54,122 bases of DNA from an uncultured Mycoplasmatota bacterium (GTDB lineage Bacteria > Bacillota_I > Bacilli_A > RF39 > UBA660). This document shows, in pieces, positions 19,461 through 27,089 of the stretch. The number at the start of each line of letters is the position of its first letter. Position 1 is the stretch's first letter. The notes beneath the pieces were generated by a model. It was not told the DNA's origin. It searched no databases and was given only the letters and a program-made list of their open reading frames with translations. The DNA lies in contig CANPPW010000005.1 of assembly GCA_947576095.1 (NCBI GenBank), positions 1 through 54,122 on the forward strand, read 5' to 3'. The position numbers were made by a program, and so were the translations under genes.

Positions 19461-19500
19461 AAAAAAACTCGAAAAAAATCTTCTTATTTTTCAAGTTTTT
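19461..19500 (-). terminator. Rho-independent terminator after the SDR gene
   Basis: ACTTGAAAAA and TTTTTCGAGT form a 10-bp stem with one wobble pair, followed by seven T on the minus strand. Confidence 0.75.
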
Positions 19501-19507
19501 ATCATAT

Positions 19508-20287
19508 CTATACGCCTACACTCATTGTTTCTGGCAAAGTAGATCCACCATCTATCACAATTCCCTCACCCGTTATATAGGAAGACTCTTCACTCGCTAA
19601 AAAGGCCGCTAGTTCTCCAAGTTCTAAAATGGTCCCAAGTCGTTTCATTGGAATTCCTTTTGCAATCCCATCTACAACTGACTCTGGATTTTCCTTATCT
19701 GTATCTTTCGCAATCCCTTCAACCATAGGTGTCATAATATAACCTGGGAGAATGGCATTTACTCTAATATTTCTTGTAACAAGTTCCATAGCTAATGACT
19801 TTGTAAACCCTAAAAGCGCAGCTTTGGTTGTTGCATAAGCTACTTCACCAGCATCTGCAACCATAGGTCCTGTCACAGATGACAAATTCACAATAGAACC
19901 TTTTTCCATATAAGAAAGGGCAGCTTTGGTTACATTCCAAGTTCCTTTTATATTAATATCAAAATGAAAATCACGCACTTCATCTGTCATTTTATCAAAA
20001 GCCTCTAATTTCGCAACACCTGCATTATTTACTAGTATATCAATTCGTCCAAATTTTTGAGCGATTTCTTTCATAACACCTTCAATCTTATCTTTATCAC
20101 GTATATCACAGATATACCCTTCTACATCATAGTTTTGATTCTTTAAAGTTTTTATGACCTCATCTAGATGCTGATCATAATCTAAAATGGCCACTTTGGC
20201 ACCATATTTTAAAAATACTTTTACAATTCCAAGTCCATTTCCCATAGCACCACCTGTTACTACAGCTACTTTATCTTTTAATTTCAT
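19508..20287 (-). CDS. short-chain dehydrogenase/reductase, UcpA-like
   Basis: A 259-residue classical SDR. Rossmann motif TGGAMGNGLG (about 11-20), LVNNAGVAKL (NNAG near 87-90), catalytic Ser in NLSSVTG and YATTK (Tyr and Lys near 150 and 154), and PGYIMTPM. The ending GGSTLPETMSVGV and the DFHFDINIKGTWNVTKA segment match what I recall of E. coli UcpA, an oxidoreductase of uncertain substrate. AGGAGGATTAGAAT precedes the ATG, and it has its own promoter and terminator. Confidence 0.88.
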   Translation of the reverse strand: MKLKDKVAVVTGGAMGNGLGIVKVFLKYGAKVAILDYDQHLDEVIKTLKNQNYDVEGYICDIRDKDKIEGVMKEIAQKFGRIDILVNNAGVAKLEAFDKMTDEVRDFHFDINIKGTWNVTKAALSYMEKGSIVNLSSVTGPMVADAGEVAYATTKAALLGFTKSLAMELVTRNIRVNAILPGYIMTPMVEGIAKDTDKENPESVVDGIAKGIPMKRLGTILELGELAAFLASEESSYITGEGIVIDGGSTLPETMSVGV

Positions 20288-20309
20288 ATTCTAATCCTCC
20301 TACTTTATA

Positions 20310-20338
20310 AGTATATCATGAAATAAATATACTGTAAA
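20310..20338 (-). promoter_or_regulatory. promoter of the SDR gene
   Basis: TTTACA (20333-20338) and TATACT (20310-20315) on the minus strand are separated by 17 bases; each matches five of six consensus positions. Confidence 0.6.
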
Positions 20339-20339
20339 A

Positions 20340-20363
20340 GAAAAAGAATTAGAACGATCTAAT
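20340..20363 (-). terminator. terminator of the dehydratase-activase operon
   Basis: ATTAGA and TCTAAT pair around TCGT on the minus strand, followed by CTTTTTCTTTT. It lies four bases after the activase stop codon. Confidence 0.65.
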
Positions 20364-20366
20364 ACT

Positions 20367-21308
20367 TTATTTTTCACCCATAGGACATCTATTGCCAAAT
20401 GTATCAATATGCTCATGATCCTTAAATATTTTTACAACTTCACAGTGATTGGAACAGCCTTTACATTCGAATCCCTTTGTTTCAAAAGTAATATCTGTAA
20501 TATCAAGTGTATAAACCTGATCGGTTTCATTTTTTTTAGAAAGTAAAGCGATTCCGATAGCCCCCATTAAGTGACTGTTTTCATCTACAATAATATCCTG
20601 TTTTAATATTTCCTTAAAATATTTTACAACACCTTCATTTTTACTAACACCACCTTGAAAAACAATAGGACCTTCAATTTTTTTCCCTTTACCAACATTG
20701 TTTAAATAGTTTAAAACAACACTTTTACAAAGACCCGCCACAATATCTTTTTTAGCATATCCAACTTGAGCTTTATGTACCAAATCGGACTCAGCAAAAA
20801 CTGTACATCGAGCTGCGATTTTTACTGGGGTATTAGAAGAAAGTGCTAGTGTGCCAAATTCAGAAACATCTAAATCCAGTCTTTTTGCCTGGCTTGACAA
20901 GAAAGAACCTGTTCCTGCTGCACATAAAGTATTCATCGCATAATCTCTTATGATTCCATGATCCAGTAAAATAATTTTGGAATCTTGACCACCAATTTCT
21001 AAAATTGTTCGTACATCCTTATAAAAATGACAAGTTCCAGCTGCATGTGCTGTAATTTCATTTTTTATAGTACTCGCTGATACCATAAGACCAATTAGTT
21101 TCCTAGCACTTCCTGTCGTTCCAATACCTTTAATTACCACATCACTAGGAACCTCTTTTTTTAAAATATCTAATAAATTTCTTACAGCCTCTACAGGATT
21201 TCCTTCTGTCCAAATATAAGAAGAAGTTAAAATTTCTCCCTGTTCATCTAAAACAACTCCTTTGGTGGATATAGAACCTATATCAATTCCTAGATATCCT
21301 TTTCTCAC
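20367..21308 (-). CDS. 2-hydroxyacyl-CoA dehydratase activase-like ATPase (HgdC/BcrA-type)
   Basis: 313-residue ASKHA-fold ATPase. GIDIGSISTKGVVLDE (6-21) is the phosphate-binding strand; LEIGGQDSKII (about 104-114), NTLCAAGTGSFLSSQA (Cys near 129) and AARCTVFAESDLVHKAQ (Cys near 167) are the activase signatures, the two Cys holding a [4Fe-4S] cluster between subunits of the dimer. The tail adds CKGCSNHC and GNRCPMG, which may bind more metal. Activases drive single electrons into an HgdAB-type partner at the cost of ATP. Start is GTG at 21308 behind GAGGCGAGACA, and it overlaps the upstream gene by 26 bases. Confidence 0.9.
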   Translation of the reverse strand: MRKGYLGIDIGSISTKGVVLDEQGEILTSSYIWTEGNPVEAVRNLLDILKKEVPSDVVIKGIGTTGSARKLIGLMVSASTIKNEITAHAAGTCHFYKDVRTILEIGGQDSKIILLDHGIIRDYAMNTLCAAGTGSFLSSQAKRLDLDVSEFGTLALSSNTPVKIAARCTVFAESDLVHKAQVGYAKKDIVAGLCKSVVLNYLNNVGKGKKIEGPIVFQGGVSKNEGVVKYFKEILKQDIIVDENSHLMGAIGIALLSKKNETDQVYTLDITDITFETKGFECKGCSNHCEVVKIFKDHEHIDTFGNRCPMGEK

Positions 21309-22371
21309 TGTCTCGCCTCATTTCCATCATATCATAAAATGCTTCAATTCTTGTCTTCATTCCTACTTCCGATGTTGCTGTATCGAAGGAAAAATAAAGA
21401 ACAGGTACTTCATACTCCGAACAAATTTTATTAATAATTGGCATAGCCCCAATCTCTGGTGTACAAAAGGAAGATTTAATATGAATAATACCATCATAAC
21501 CATGCAGACAAAGATATTTTGTTCTTGCTATATTATCCGCTGCATCGGCACCCATTCGGTAACGAATATAATCTTTCGTTTTTCTTAAATATCTTTTTAC
21601 AGCATTCTTTTTCTCAAAAAGCAAGTAATGTACATTGGTATACCTTTTTATATGAATTCCATATTTTGCAAGTTCATATTCAATATGATAATTGGCAAAA
21701 GGTTCCATTAATGTATAAAGTTCTCCAATTAATCCAACTTTCAATTTTTTTTCATCTTTCAATATTTTTAATTTTTTAAATCTTCTTTTATACAAATGAT
21801 ATAAAAGTAATAAATGACTATATGTCTTTACACTTTGAAATTTAGACAGCATTCTTCTTTTTAATGCTACAAAACTTCCCTTTTCTACCTCAAAACCAAT
21901 ATTTTCTCTGATATAAAAGTCTATTTTATCCATATATTTAATCATTTTACTCGTAATAAATGTATAATATAGACTCTTAAGAGGATGAATAGATGCATCA
22001 ATACTCTTTAAATTTTTATAAATACGTCTTATATCTGTTCGACCTTGTGTAACTAAATTTACATAAGTAAACTCGTATCCTAAATCTTTTAAAATTTGCT
22101 CCTGTAATTCCCCATAATAACCATATCTGCAACCACCACCTGCCTGCACAAGAATTTCAGCACCTGCATCCAAACACTCAATAAATGTTCCAAGCGTATA
22201 TTTAAATGGTGTACAGACAAAATCTGGACTATTTTTAGCTCCAAGTTCTACTGTTTTACTTGTAATCGGAGGTACTTTCATAATCCTTAAATTTAAAATA
22301 TGTGAAAGTAAATAGGAAATAGGCGTTTGATAGTCCCCCATTTGTGGAAACGCTACTATTTTATTTTGCAT
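21283..22371 (-). CDS. HgdB/HgdD-like protein paired with the activase
   Basis: 362 residues from the ATG at 22371 (MQNKIVAFPQMGDY). The ending GIIHIKSSFCTPE ... VLYFSFDTATSEVGMKTRIEAF has the conserved Cys-Pro and TRIEAF elements of 2-hydroxyglutaryl-CoA dehydratase D/B-type subunits; VQAGGGCRYGYYGELQ gives another Cys typical of cluster binding. The middle is basic and helical (KRRFKKLKILKDEKK). No CoA-transferase or acyl-CoA gene lies nearby, so the substrate is unknown. It overlaps the previous gene by 11 bases; the alternative TTG start upstream is less likely. Confidence 0.8.
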   Translation of the reverse strand: MQNKIVAFPQMGDYQTPISYLLSHILNLRIMKVPPITSKTVELGAKNSPDFVCTPFKYTLGTFIECLDAGAEILVQAGGGCRYGYYGELQEQILKDLGYEFTYVNLVTQGRTDIRRIYKNLKSIDASIHPLKSLYYTFITSKMIKYMDKIDFYIRENIGFEVEKGSFVALKRRMLSKFQSVKTYSHLLLLYHLYKRRFKKLKILKDEKKLKVGLIGELYTLMEPFANYHIEYELAKYGIHIKRYTNVHYLLFEKKNAVKRYLRKTKDYIRYRMGADAADNIARTKYLCLHGYDGIIHIKSSFCTPEIGAMPIINKICSEYEVPVLYFSFDTATSEVGMKTRIEAFYDMMEMRRDSEKRISRN

Positions 22372-23272
22372 ACTTTTTTTGTTCCAAGATATCAACAAAA
22401 CTCTCTAACCTCGTTTCTATTCCTGCCCCAATATTCACATCATCTATTACTAAATGTAGATATGGTTTTTCAATTTTACGAAATGCAAGCTCATAAGCAA
22501 GACTATCAAGAGCACAAGGAAAACTAGATAAAAATAGAATTCCATCTATTTTATCTTGCGATAAAACAATACTCCCTAAATTTTCTTTACTATATTTAAA
22601 ATATAAATCTTTGGATAAACTTTTAGAACATAAAGATGATACTTCTCTGTCAAAGGCATCACTATAAATAAGTGTTACTCCCATTGATTCTAAAATTTTT
22701 AAAATCGGTTTCCCTACCATTTCATCATATATATTATAGGGATGTGCTACAACTAAAACTTTAATGCCAGATTTCATAAATGTGTTTTGGGTTTCTTTAA
22801 TGCGTTTTTTTACGCTTGCATTGTCCTTTTCTAAAGCTTTTTCATATGCTTTCATTACCTTTATATCATCTAACTTTAATGCTCTACCTATTTGAAGAAA
22901 GCCTCTTAACTCATCTTCGCCTTTTTCCAAATCTATATTATAGTGTAAAATAGGAGTTGTAAATAAATTCGCTACAATATCATAAATAGCTAAAAAATTC
23001 GTACATGTCTGCTCGTCTACTCCATAATTATCAATTCTAGGAATCACAATATAATCACATTTTTCTTGTAAATATGCTACATGTCCTAAAAAAATTTTCA
23101 TAGAAAGGCACATCTCATCTACTGTGTATTTACATCCAAGCGATAAAATTTCGTAATTTGTTTTAGGACTTACAATTACGTCACATCCCATTTCCTCAAA
23201 AAAAGAAGTATATAAAGAACCAAAGTAGTAATAATAAAGAGCTCTTGGGATTCCGATTTTTATTTTTTTCAT
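22361..23272 (-). CDS. acyl-CoA dehydratase activase-related protein (DUF2229-like)
   Basis: 304 residues from the ATG at 23272, placed by AGGTGATTTT just in front. IGIPRALYYYYFGSLY near the N terminus, the TVDEMCLSMKIFLGHVAYL segment (Cys near 61) and PRIDNYGVDEQTCTNF match the DUF2229 family that in many Bacillota is fused to the activase in a single giant protein of about 1400 residues. The end VIDDVNIGAGIETRLESFVDIL again resembles the TRIEAF end of HgdB-type proteins. First gene of a three-gene overlapping operon. Confidence 0.8.
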   Translation of the reverse strand: MKKIKIGIPRALYYYYFGSLYTSFFEEMGCDVIVSPKTNYEILSLGCKYTVDEMCLSMKIFLGHVAYLQEKCDYIVIPRIDNYGVDEQTCTNFLAIYDIVANLFTTPILHYNIDLEKGEDELRGFLQIGRALKLDDIKVMKAYEKALEKDNASVKKRIKETQNTFMKSGIKVLVVAHPYNIYDEMVGKPILKILESMGVTLIYSDAFDREVSSLCSKSLSKDLYFKYSKENLGSIVLSQDKIDGILFLSSFPCALDSLAYELAFRKIEKPYLHLVIDDVNIGAGIETRLESFVDILEQKKYAK

Positions 23273-23359
23273 AAAATCACCTATCATACCTTATTAATAA
23301 AAAATGTATTTATGAATAAAATCAATTATTTTGACAAAAATAGTACTGGGTGATGAATT

Positions 23360-23539
23360 TTGAAAAATACAAAAAAAGATGAGCAAACTATTAAATGTAG
23401 TGTTGATGATTGTAAATATAATGATTGTTCATGTAAATGTTGTAACTTAAAAGAAATTAACGTTTGTTCCTGTAGTCCAGAAAATGAAAAAGAGGCAACA
23501 ATGTGTGATAGTTATAAAAAAAAAGAACGTAATTCATGA
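23360..23539 (+). CDS. small Cys-rich DUF1540-like protein
   Basis: A 59-residue protein with nine Cys. From the TTG at 23360 it reads (M)KNTKKDEQTIKCSVDDCKYN, then CSCKCCNLKEINVCSC and TMCDSYKKKERNS. The spacing IKCSVxxCxYN...C.C....I.V...TxCxSY is the pattern of DUF1540 proteins, thought to bind metal. TTG is chosen because GGGTGAT stands five bases in front and no in-frame ATG precedes the first Cys. It is too small for most gene finders. A terminator follows at 23555-23598. Function unknown; a sporulation or metal-handling role is suggested for relatives. Confidence 0.75.
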   Translation: MKNTKKDEQTIKCSVDDCKYNDCSCKCCNLKEINVCSCSPENEKEATMCDSYKKKERNS

Positions 23540-23554
23540 TTTATATGATATAAT

Positions 23555-23598
23555 AAAAAAGAGGGCTTGGAGAATTCATTCTTTCATAGTCCTTTTTT
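23555..23598 (+). terminator. terminator between the DUF1540-like gene and the FemAB gene
   Basis: GAGGGCT pairs with AGTCCTT (one G-U) around a loop containing a smaller AGAAT/ATTCT hairpin, followed by six T; an A run on the other side makes it usable from both directions. Confidence 0.6.
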
Positions 23599-23637
23599 AC
23601 TCAGTCAATAAAATTTTTATTTAAAGGAGCTGTATAT

Positions 23638-24891
23638 ATGTATTTAAAAGAGCTAACCAATGAAGAATTTTCGAATTTTACAGATCAATTTGTTCAAAGT
23701 TCAATTTATCAAACAATTGAATATGCTTTTGTTATGAATAAACAAGGATTTGATAGTCTATTTTTAGGACTTTTGGATGATCGAAATAAAATTGTTGCTG
23801 CTACACTTCTTTTAATACAGAAAAAATTTGGTTTTAAATATGCTTATGCTCCAAGAGGATTCCTTTTAGACTATACCAATGTAGCTTTATTTGAAACTTT
23901 TACAACATCTATTAAAAAGTATTTAGGAAAGAAAGATATTATTGCTGTTAAATTATGTCCTATGATTGTTAAATCTCTTTATAATGAAAAGTACCAATTA
24001 CTTGGAAATAATAAGTTTTATAATACTCTTTTTGAGACATTTAAAAGACTTGGGTATTATCATTTAGGATATAACAATTATTTTGAATCTTTAAAGCCTA
24101 GATTTGAATCGATTTTGGATTTATCTAAACCAACTGATATCCTTTTTAAAGGTTTTAAAAGAGGATTAAGAAACAAAATTAGAACTGCATCTAGAAAAGG
24201 AATTGAAATATATAAGGGAACTAGTAGGGATTTGGAACACCTTTATCTTCAGGTCAAAGACCGCTATTCTCGTAATTTAGGTTATTTTGACCATGTATTT
24301 TATTTTTTTAGTAAAAATGATTCTGTAGAATTTTTTTATACCAAACTCAATACAGAAAAATTTTTAAAAATTTCCAAGAAAGCATATGAAGTACAAGAAG
24401 AATATAATAATGCTCTCAATAGTATTATCTTAAACCAGAATATAAAAAACAGGGATCATTACATTAATAAAAAAGTAAGTGCTGATAGAAATTTTGAACA
24501 TTTCAAAAAAGATCTTGTAAAAGCGACCAATTATTTACGGGATGATCCAAATGGAATTATTACAGCAACTGCTCTTATTTTAAAAAGAAGAGATACTATT
24601 TATCTATTTATGGATGGATATGATAAAAAATACAGAGAATTTCATTCAAAGCATTTATTAATTTGGACTCTCATTGAAAAATATCAAAAGGAAGGATATA
24701 AATATTTTCATTTAGGAGGCATGACTAATATTCAATTGAACGACAATTCCTATAAAGGACTCAATGACTTCAAATCTGCCTTTGGAGCTACAACATATGA
24801 ATATATTGGTGATTTTGAACTCATTACCAATCAAGGACTTTACTTTATGTATAAAAATGCAGCTCCCATAAGAAACCTTTTTAAAAGATAA
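23638..24891 (+). CDS. FemAB-family aminoacyltransferase for peptidoglycan cross-bridges
   Basis: 417 residues in the FemX/FemA/MurM family, which adds amino acids from aminoacyl-tRNA to the lysine side chain of lipid II or its product. Two GNAT-like halves: the first has QTIEYAFVMNKQGFDSLF and YAYAPRGFLLDY; the second has NKIRTASRKGIEI, then YDKKYREFHSKHLLIWTLI, KYFHLGGMTN and the conserved YKGLNDFKSAFG (about 376-387). A charged coiled-coil arm (about 235-290) sits between, as in seryl-tRNA-synthetase-like arms of FemA. AAAGGAGCTGTATAT precedes the ATG. Which amino acid it adds cannot be read here. One of only three intact plus-strand genes. Confidence 0.9.
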   Translation: MYLKELTNEEFSNFTDQFVQSSIYQTIEYAFVMNKQGFDSLFLGLLDDRNKIVAATLLLIQKKFGFKYAYAPRGFLLDYTNVALFETFTTSIKKYLGKKDIIAVKLCPMIVKSLYNEKYQLLGNNKFYNTLFETFKRLGYYHLGYNNYFESLKPRFESILDLSKPTDILFKGFKRGLRNKIRTASRKGIEIYKGTSRDLEHLYLQVKDRYSRNLGYFDHVFYFFSKNDSVEFFYTKLNTEKFLKISKKAYEVQEEYNNALNSIILNQNIKNRDHYINKKVSADRNFEHFKKDLVKATNYLRDDPNGIITATALILKRRDTIYLFMDGYDKKYREFHSKHLLIWTLIEKYQKEGYKYFHLGGMTNIQLNDNSYKGLNDFKSAFGATTYEYIGDFELITNQGLYFMYKNAAPIRNLFKR

Positions 24892-24892
24892 A

Positions 24893-24916
24893 ACGAACAT
24901 TATTGTCCGTTTTTTT
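24893..24916 (+). terminator. terminator shared by converging genes
   Basis: ACGAACA and TGTCCGT pair (one G-U) around a four-base loop and are followed by a T run on the plus strand. It overlaps the last codons of the minus-strand gene ending at 24900. Confidence 0.7.
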
Positions 24917-25697
24917 GTTTTTGATAATCATAATATAATGATAAAACATGTAATTTTGTATGTTCTACTTGTTTTAATTCAGGAATCCTTTCTAACAAAT
25001 GATGATACGCTTCTTTAAACTTTTCATAAGTAAGTCTCTTTAAAATACACCCATAAAGAACTTTTTCACTATATTGTTTTGATAAATAATACCCATTACT
25101 TGCAATATCTAATATAATATCCCCTTTTTGCACGTAGGCATGGTAATGACCAGAACCGAAATATGTAGGAAGATAAGATAAAACAGCTTCATAATCCCTA
25201 TTTTCTTTTATAAAATCATAAGTTCTATCATAGCAAAAACCAGTTAATGGCTTATCAAAAATATATTTTGAAGAAGTTTCATTCAAATAACCACTTGCCT
25301 TATACACTTCTATAGTTCCTTTTATTGTTTCTATTATATATTTACACATATCTTTATGAATTGATAAAATACCTGGCCAATATAGCGGGTTCATAAAATT
25401 TTCACAAGCAACTTCATCTCTTTTCCCCAGTAAGGAATATATTACACTATGAAATGCAGTAGAATAATGAAAATTATATTTTTCCATTATGTTACATAGA
25501 ATTTTGCGATCTTTACCAGTTAAAAGAAAGTAATTATATAGTAGTGTTTCCATAGGGTTTGTTCTTGAAATCAGTTTTTGTAATTGACTAGGATAACAAA
25601 TATATTCATTTAATACTTGTGAAGCGATTTGCATATCCTTTCTGATAGAATCATCTTCTCTTAGAGCATGCCACCATAATAATTCCTGTAATTTCAT
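24900..25697 (-). CDS. hypothetical protein with possible Cys-His-Asp (transglutaminase/papain-like) site
   Basis: 265 residues starting MKLQELLWWHALRED. I do not recognise a named family. The second half has GFCYDRTYDFI (Cys near 154), then GHYHAYVQKGDIILDIASNG (His near 185-187, Asp near 198). Cys at the start of a helix, then H-x-YV on a strand and D on the next strand, is the order in transglutaminase and papain-like folds. No signal peptide, so it would act in the cytoplasm. It converges on the FemAB gene. Its short 3' end overlaps the terminator hairpin. Confidence 0.6.
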   Translation of the reverse strand: MKLQELLWWHALREDDSIRKDMQIASQVLNEYICYPSQLQKLISRTNPMETLLYNYFLLTGKDRKILCNIMEKYNFHYSTAFHSVIYSLLGKRDEVACENFMNPLYWPGILSIHKDMCKYIIETIKGTIEVYKASGYLNETSSKYIFDKPLTGFCYDRTYDFIKENRDYEAVLSYLPTYFGSGHYHAYVQKGDIILDIASNGYYLSKQYSEKVLYGCILKRLTYEKFKEAYHHLLERIPELKQVEHTKLHVLSLYYDYQKQKNGQ

Positions 25698-25782
25698 CCA
25701 TACACCTCTTTAGTAAAATATTGTAACATAAAAAAGAATAATAACAAATAGAATATGAATACATATTTTTATTATTTTAACG

Positions 25783-25808
25783 AAAAAAACAAGCCAATGC
25801 TTGTTTTT
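25783..25808 (-). terminator. terminator of the str operon after tuf
   Basis: AAAACAAGC and GCTTGTTTT make a perfect 9-bp stem with loop ATTG, then seven T. The end of the rpsL-rpsG-fusA-tuf unit. Confidence 0.9.
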
Positions 25809-25814
25809 AATAAA

Positions 25815-26999
25815 CTATTTAATAATATCTGAAACGTTACCAGCACCAACTGTTCTACCACCTTCACGAATAGAGAACTTAGTTCCATTTTCAATAGCGA
25901 TAGGAGCAATTAACTCAACTGTCATTTCAACATTATCTCCAGGCATTACCATTTCTACACCTTCTGGAAGTTCAATAACACCAGTAATATCTGTAGTTCT
26001 GAAATAGAATTGTGGACGATAATTTGAGAAGAATGGAGTATGTCTTCCACCTTCTTCTTTGCTAAGTACATAAACTTGAGCTTTGAATTTAGTGTGTGGA
26101 GTAACACTACCTGGTTTTGCAAGTACTTGACCACGTTCTACTTGTTCACGTGAAATTCCACGAAGAAGTACACCTGCATTATCTCCTGCTTCTGCATAGT
26201 CTAATTGTTTACGGAACATTTCAATTCCTGTAACAACAGATTTTTGTGTTTCTTTAATACCAATGATTTCAATTTCATCATTTAATTTAAGTTGTCCTCT
26301 TTCTACACGTCCTGTAACAACTGTTCCACGACCTGTAATTGTAAATACATCTTCAATTGGCATTAAGAATGGTTTTTCTGTATCTCTGGCTGGAGTTTCA
26401 ATCCATGAATCAACTGCATCCATAAGTTCATCAATTTTTCCAGTCCAAGCTGCATCCCCTTCAAGTGCCTTAAGTGCTGAACCTCTAATAATTGGAGTAT
26501 TGTCTCCATCGAATCCATATTCAGAAAGTAATTCACGAATTTCCATTTCTACTAAATCAAGTAATTCTTCATCATCAACCATATCACATTTATTCATGAA
26601 CACAACCATACGAGGTACACCAACTTGACGAGAAAGTAAAATATGTTCACGAGTTTGTGCCATAGGTCCATCTGTTGCAGCAATAACTAAAATTGCTCCA
26701 TCCATTTGTGCTGCACCTGTAATCATGTTCTTTACATAATCAGCATGTCCTGGACAGTCAACATGTGCATAATGTCTGTTTTCTGTAGAATATTCAATAT
26801 GAGCAGTATTAATTGTAATACCACGTTCTCTTTCTTCTGGTGCTTTATCAATATTTGCAAAATCAACTTCTTCATTACCATTTTTTCCTGCTAAGCATTT
26901 AGAAATAGCTGCTGTTAAAGTTGTTTTTCCATGATCTACGTGTCCAATAGTACCAATATTAACATGTGGCTTTGAACGATCATATTTTTGTTTTGCCAT
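25815..26999 (-). CDS. tuf: elongation factor Tu
   Basis: 394 residues from the ATG at 26999 ([14 protein letters not shown]), placed by AGGAGG eight bases upstream; eight further in-frame codons upstream are not used. GTPase motifs are complete: GHVDHGKTT (G1), DCPGHADYV (G3), MNKCDMVDD (G4) and GSALKALEG (G5). Domains II and III follow, with [10 protein letters not shown] and the tRNA-binding region of GRTVGAGNV. Delivers aminoacyl-tRNA to the ribosome. Last gene of the str operon. It has normal G4/G5 motifs, in contrast to its neighbour EF-G. Confidence 0.98.
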   Translation of the reverse strand: MAKQKYDRSKPHVNIGTIGHVDHGKTTLTAAISKCLAGKNGNEEVDFANIDKAPEERERGITINTAHIEYSTENRHYAHVDCPGHADYVKNMITGAAQMDGAILVIAATDGPMAQTREHILLSRQVGVPRMVVFMNKCDMVDDEELLDLVEMEIRELLSEYGFDGDNTPIIRGSALKALEGDAAWTGKIDELMDAVDSWIETPARDTEKPFLMPIEDVFTITGRGTVVTGRVERGQLKLNDEIEIIGIKETQKSVVTGIEMFRKQLDYAEAGDNAGVLLRGISREQVERGQVLAKPGSVTPHTKFKAQVYVLSKEEGGRHTPFFSNYRPQFYFRTTDITGVIELPEGVEMVMPGDNVEMTVELIAPIAIENGTKFSIREGGRTVGAGNVSDIIK

Positions 27000-27044
27000 T
27001 TTCATTTCCTCCTTATATTTCATTTACATTTTATATTTTATATC

Positions 27045-27079
27045 AACTAAAGAAAAATAGCAAGTATTTTCCTTTAGTT
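27045..27079 (-). promoter_or_regulatory. 15-bp hairpin between fusA and tuf
   Basis: AACTAAAGGAAAATA and TATTTTTCTTTAGTT pair completely (one G-U) around the loop CTTGC. No T run follows, so this is not a normal terminator. It may be an RNase cleavage or stability element that sets tuf level apart from fusA. Confidence 0.55.
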
Positions 27080-27089
27080 TGACATCTTT

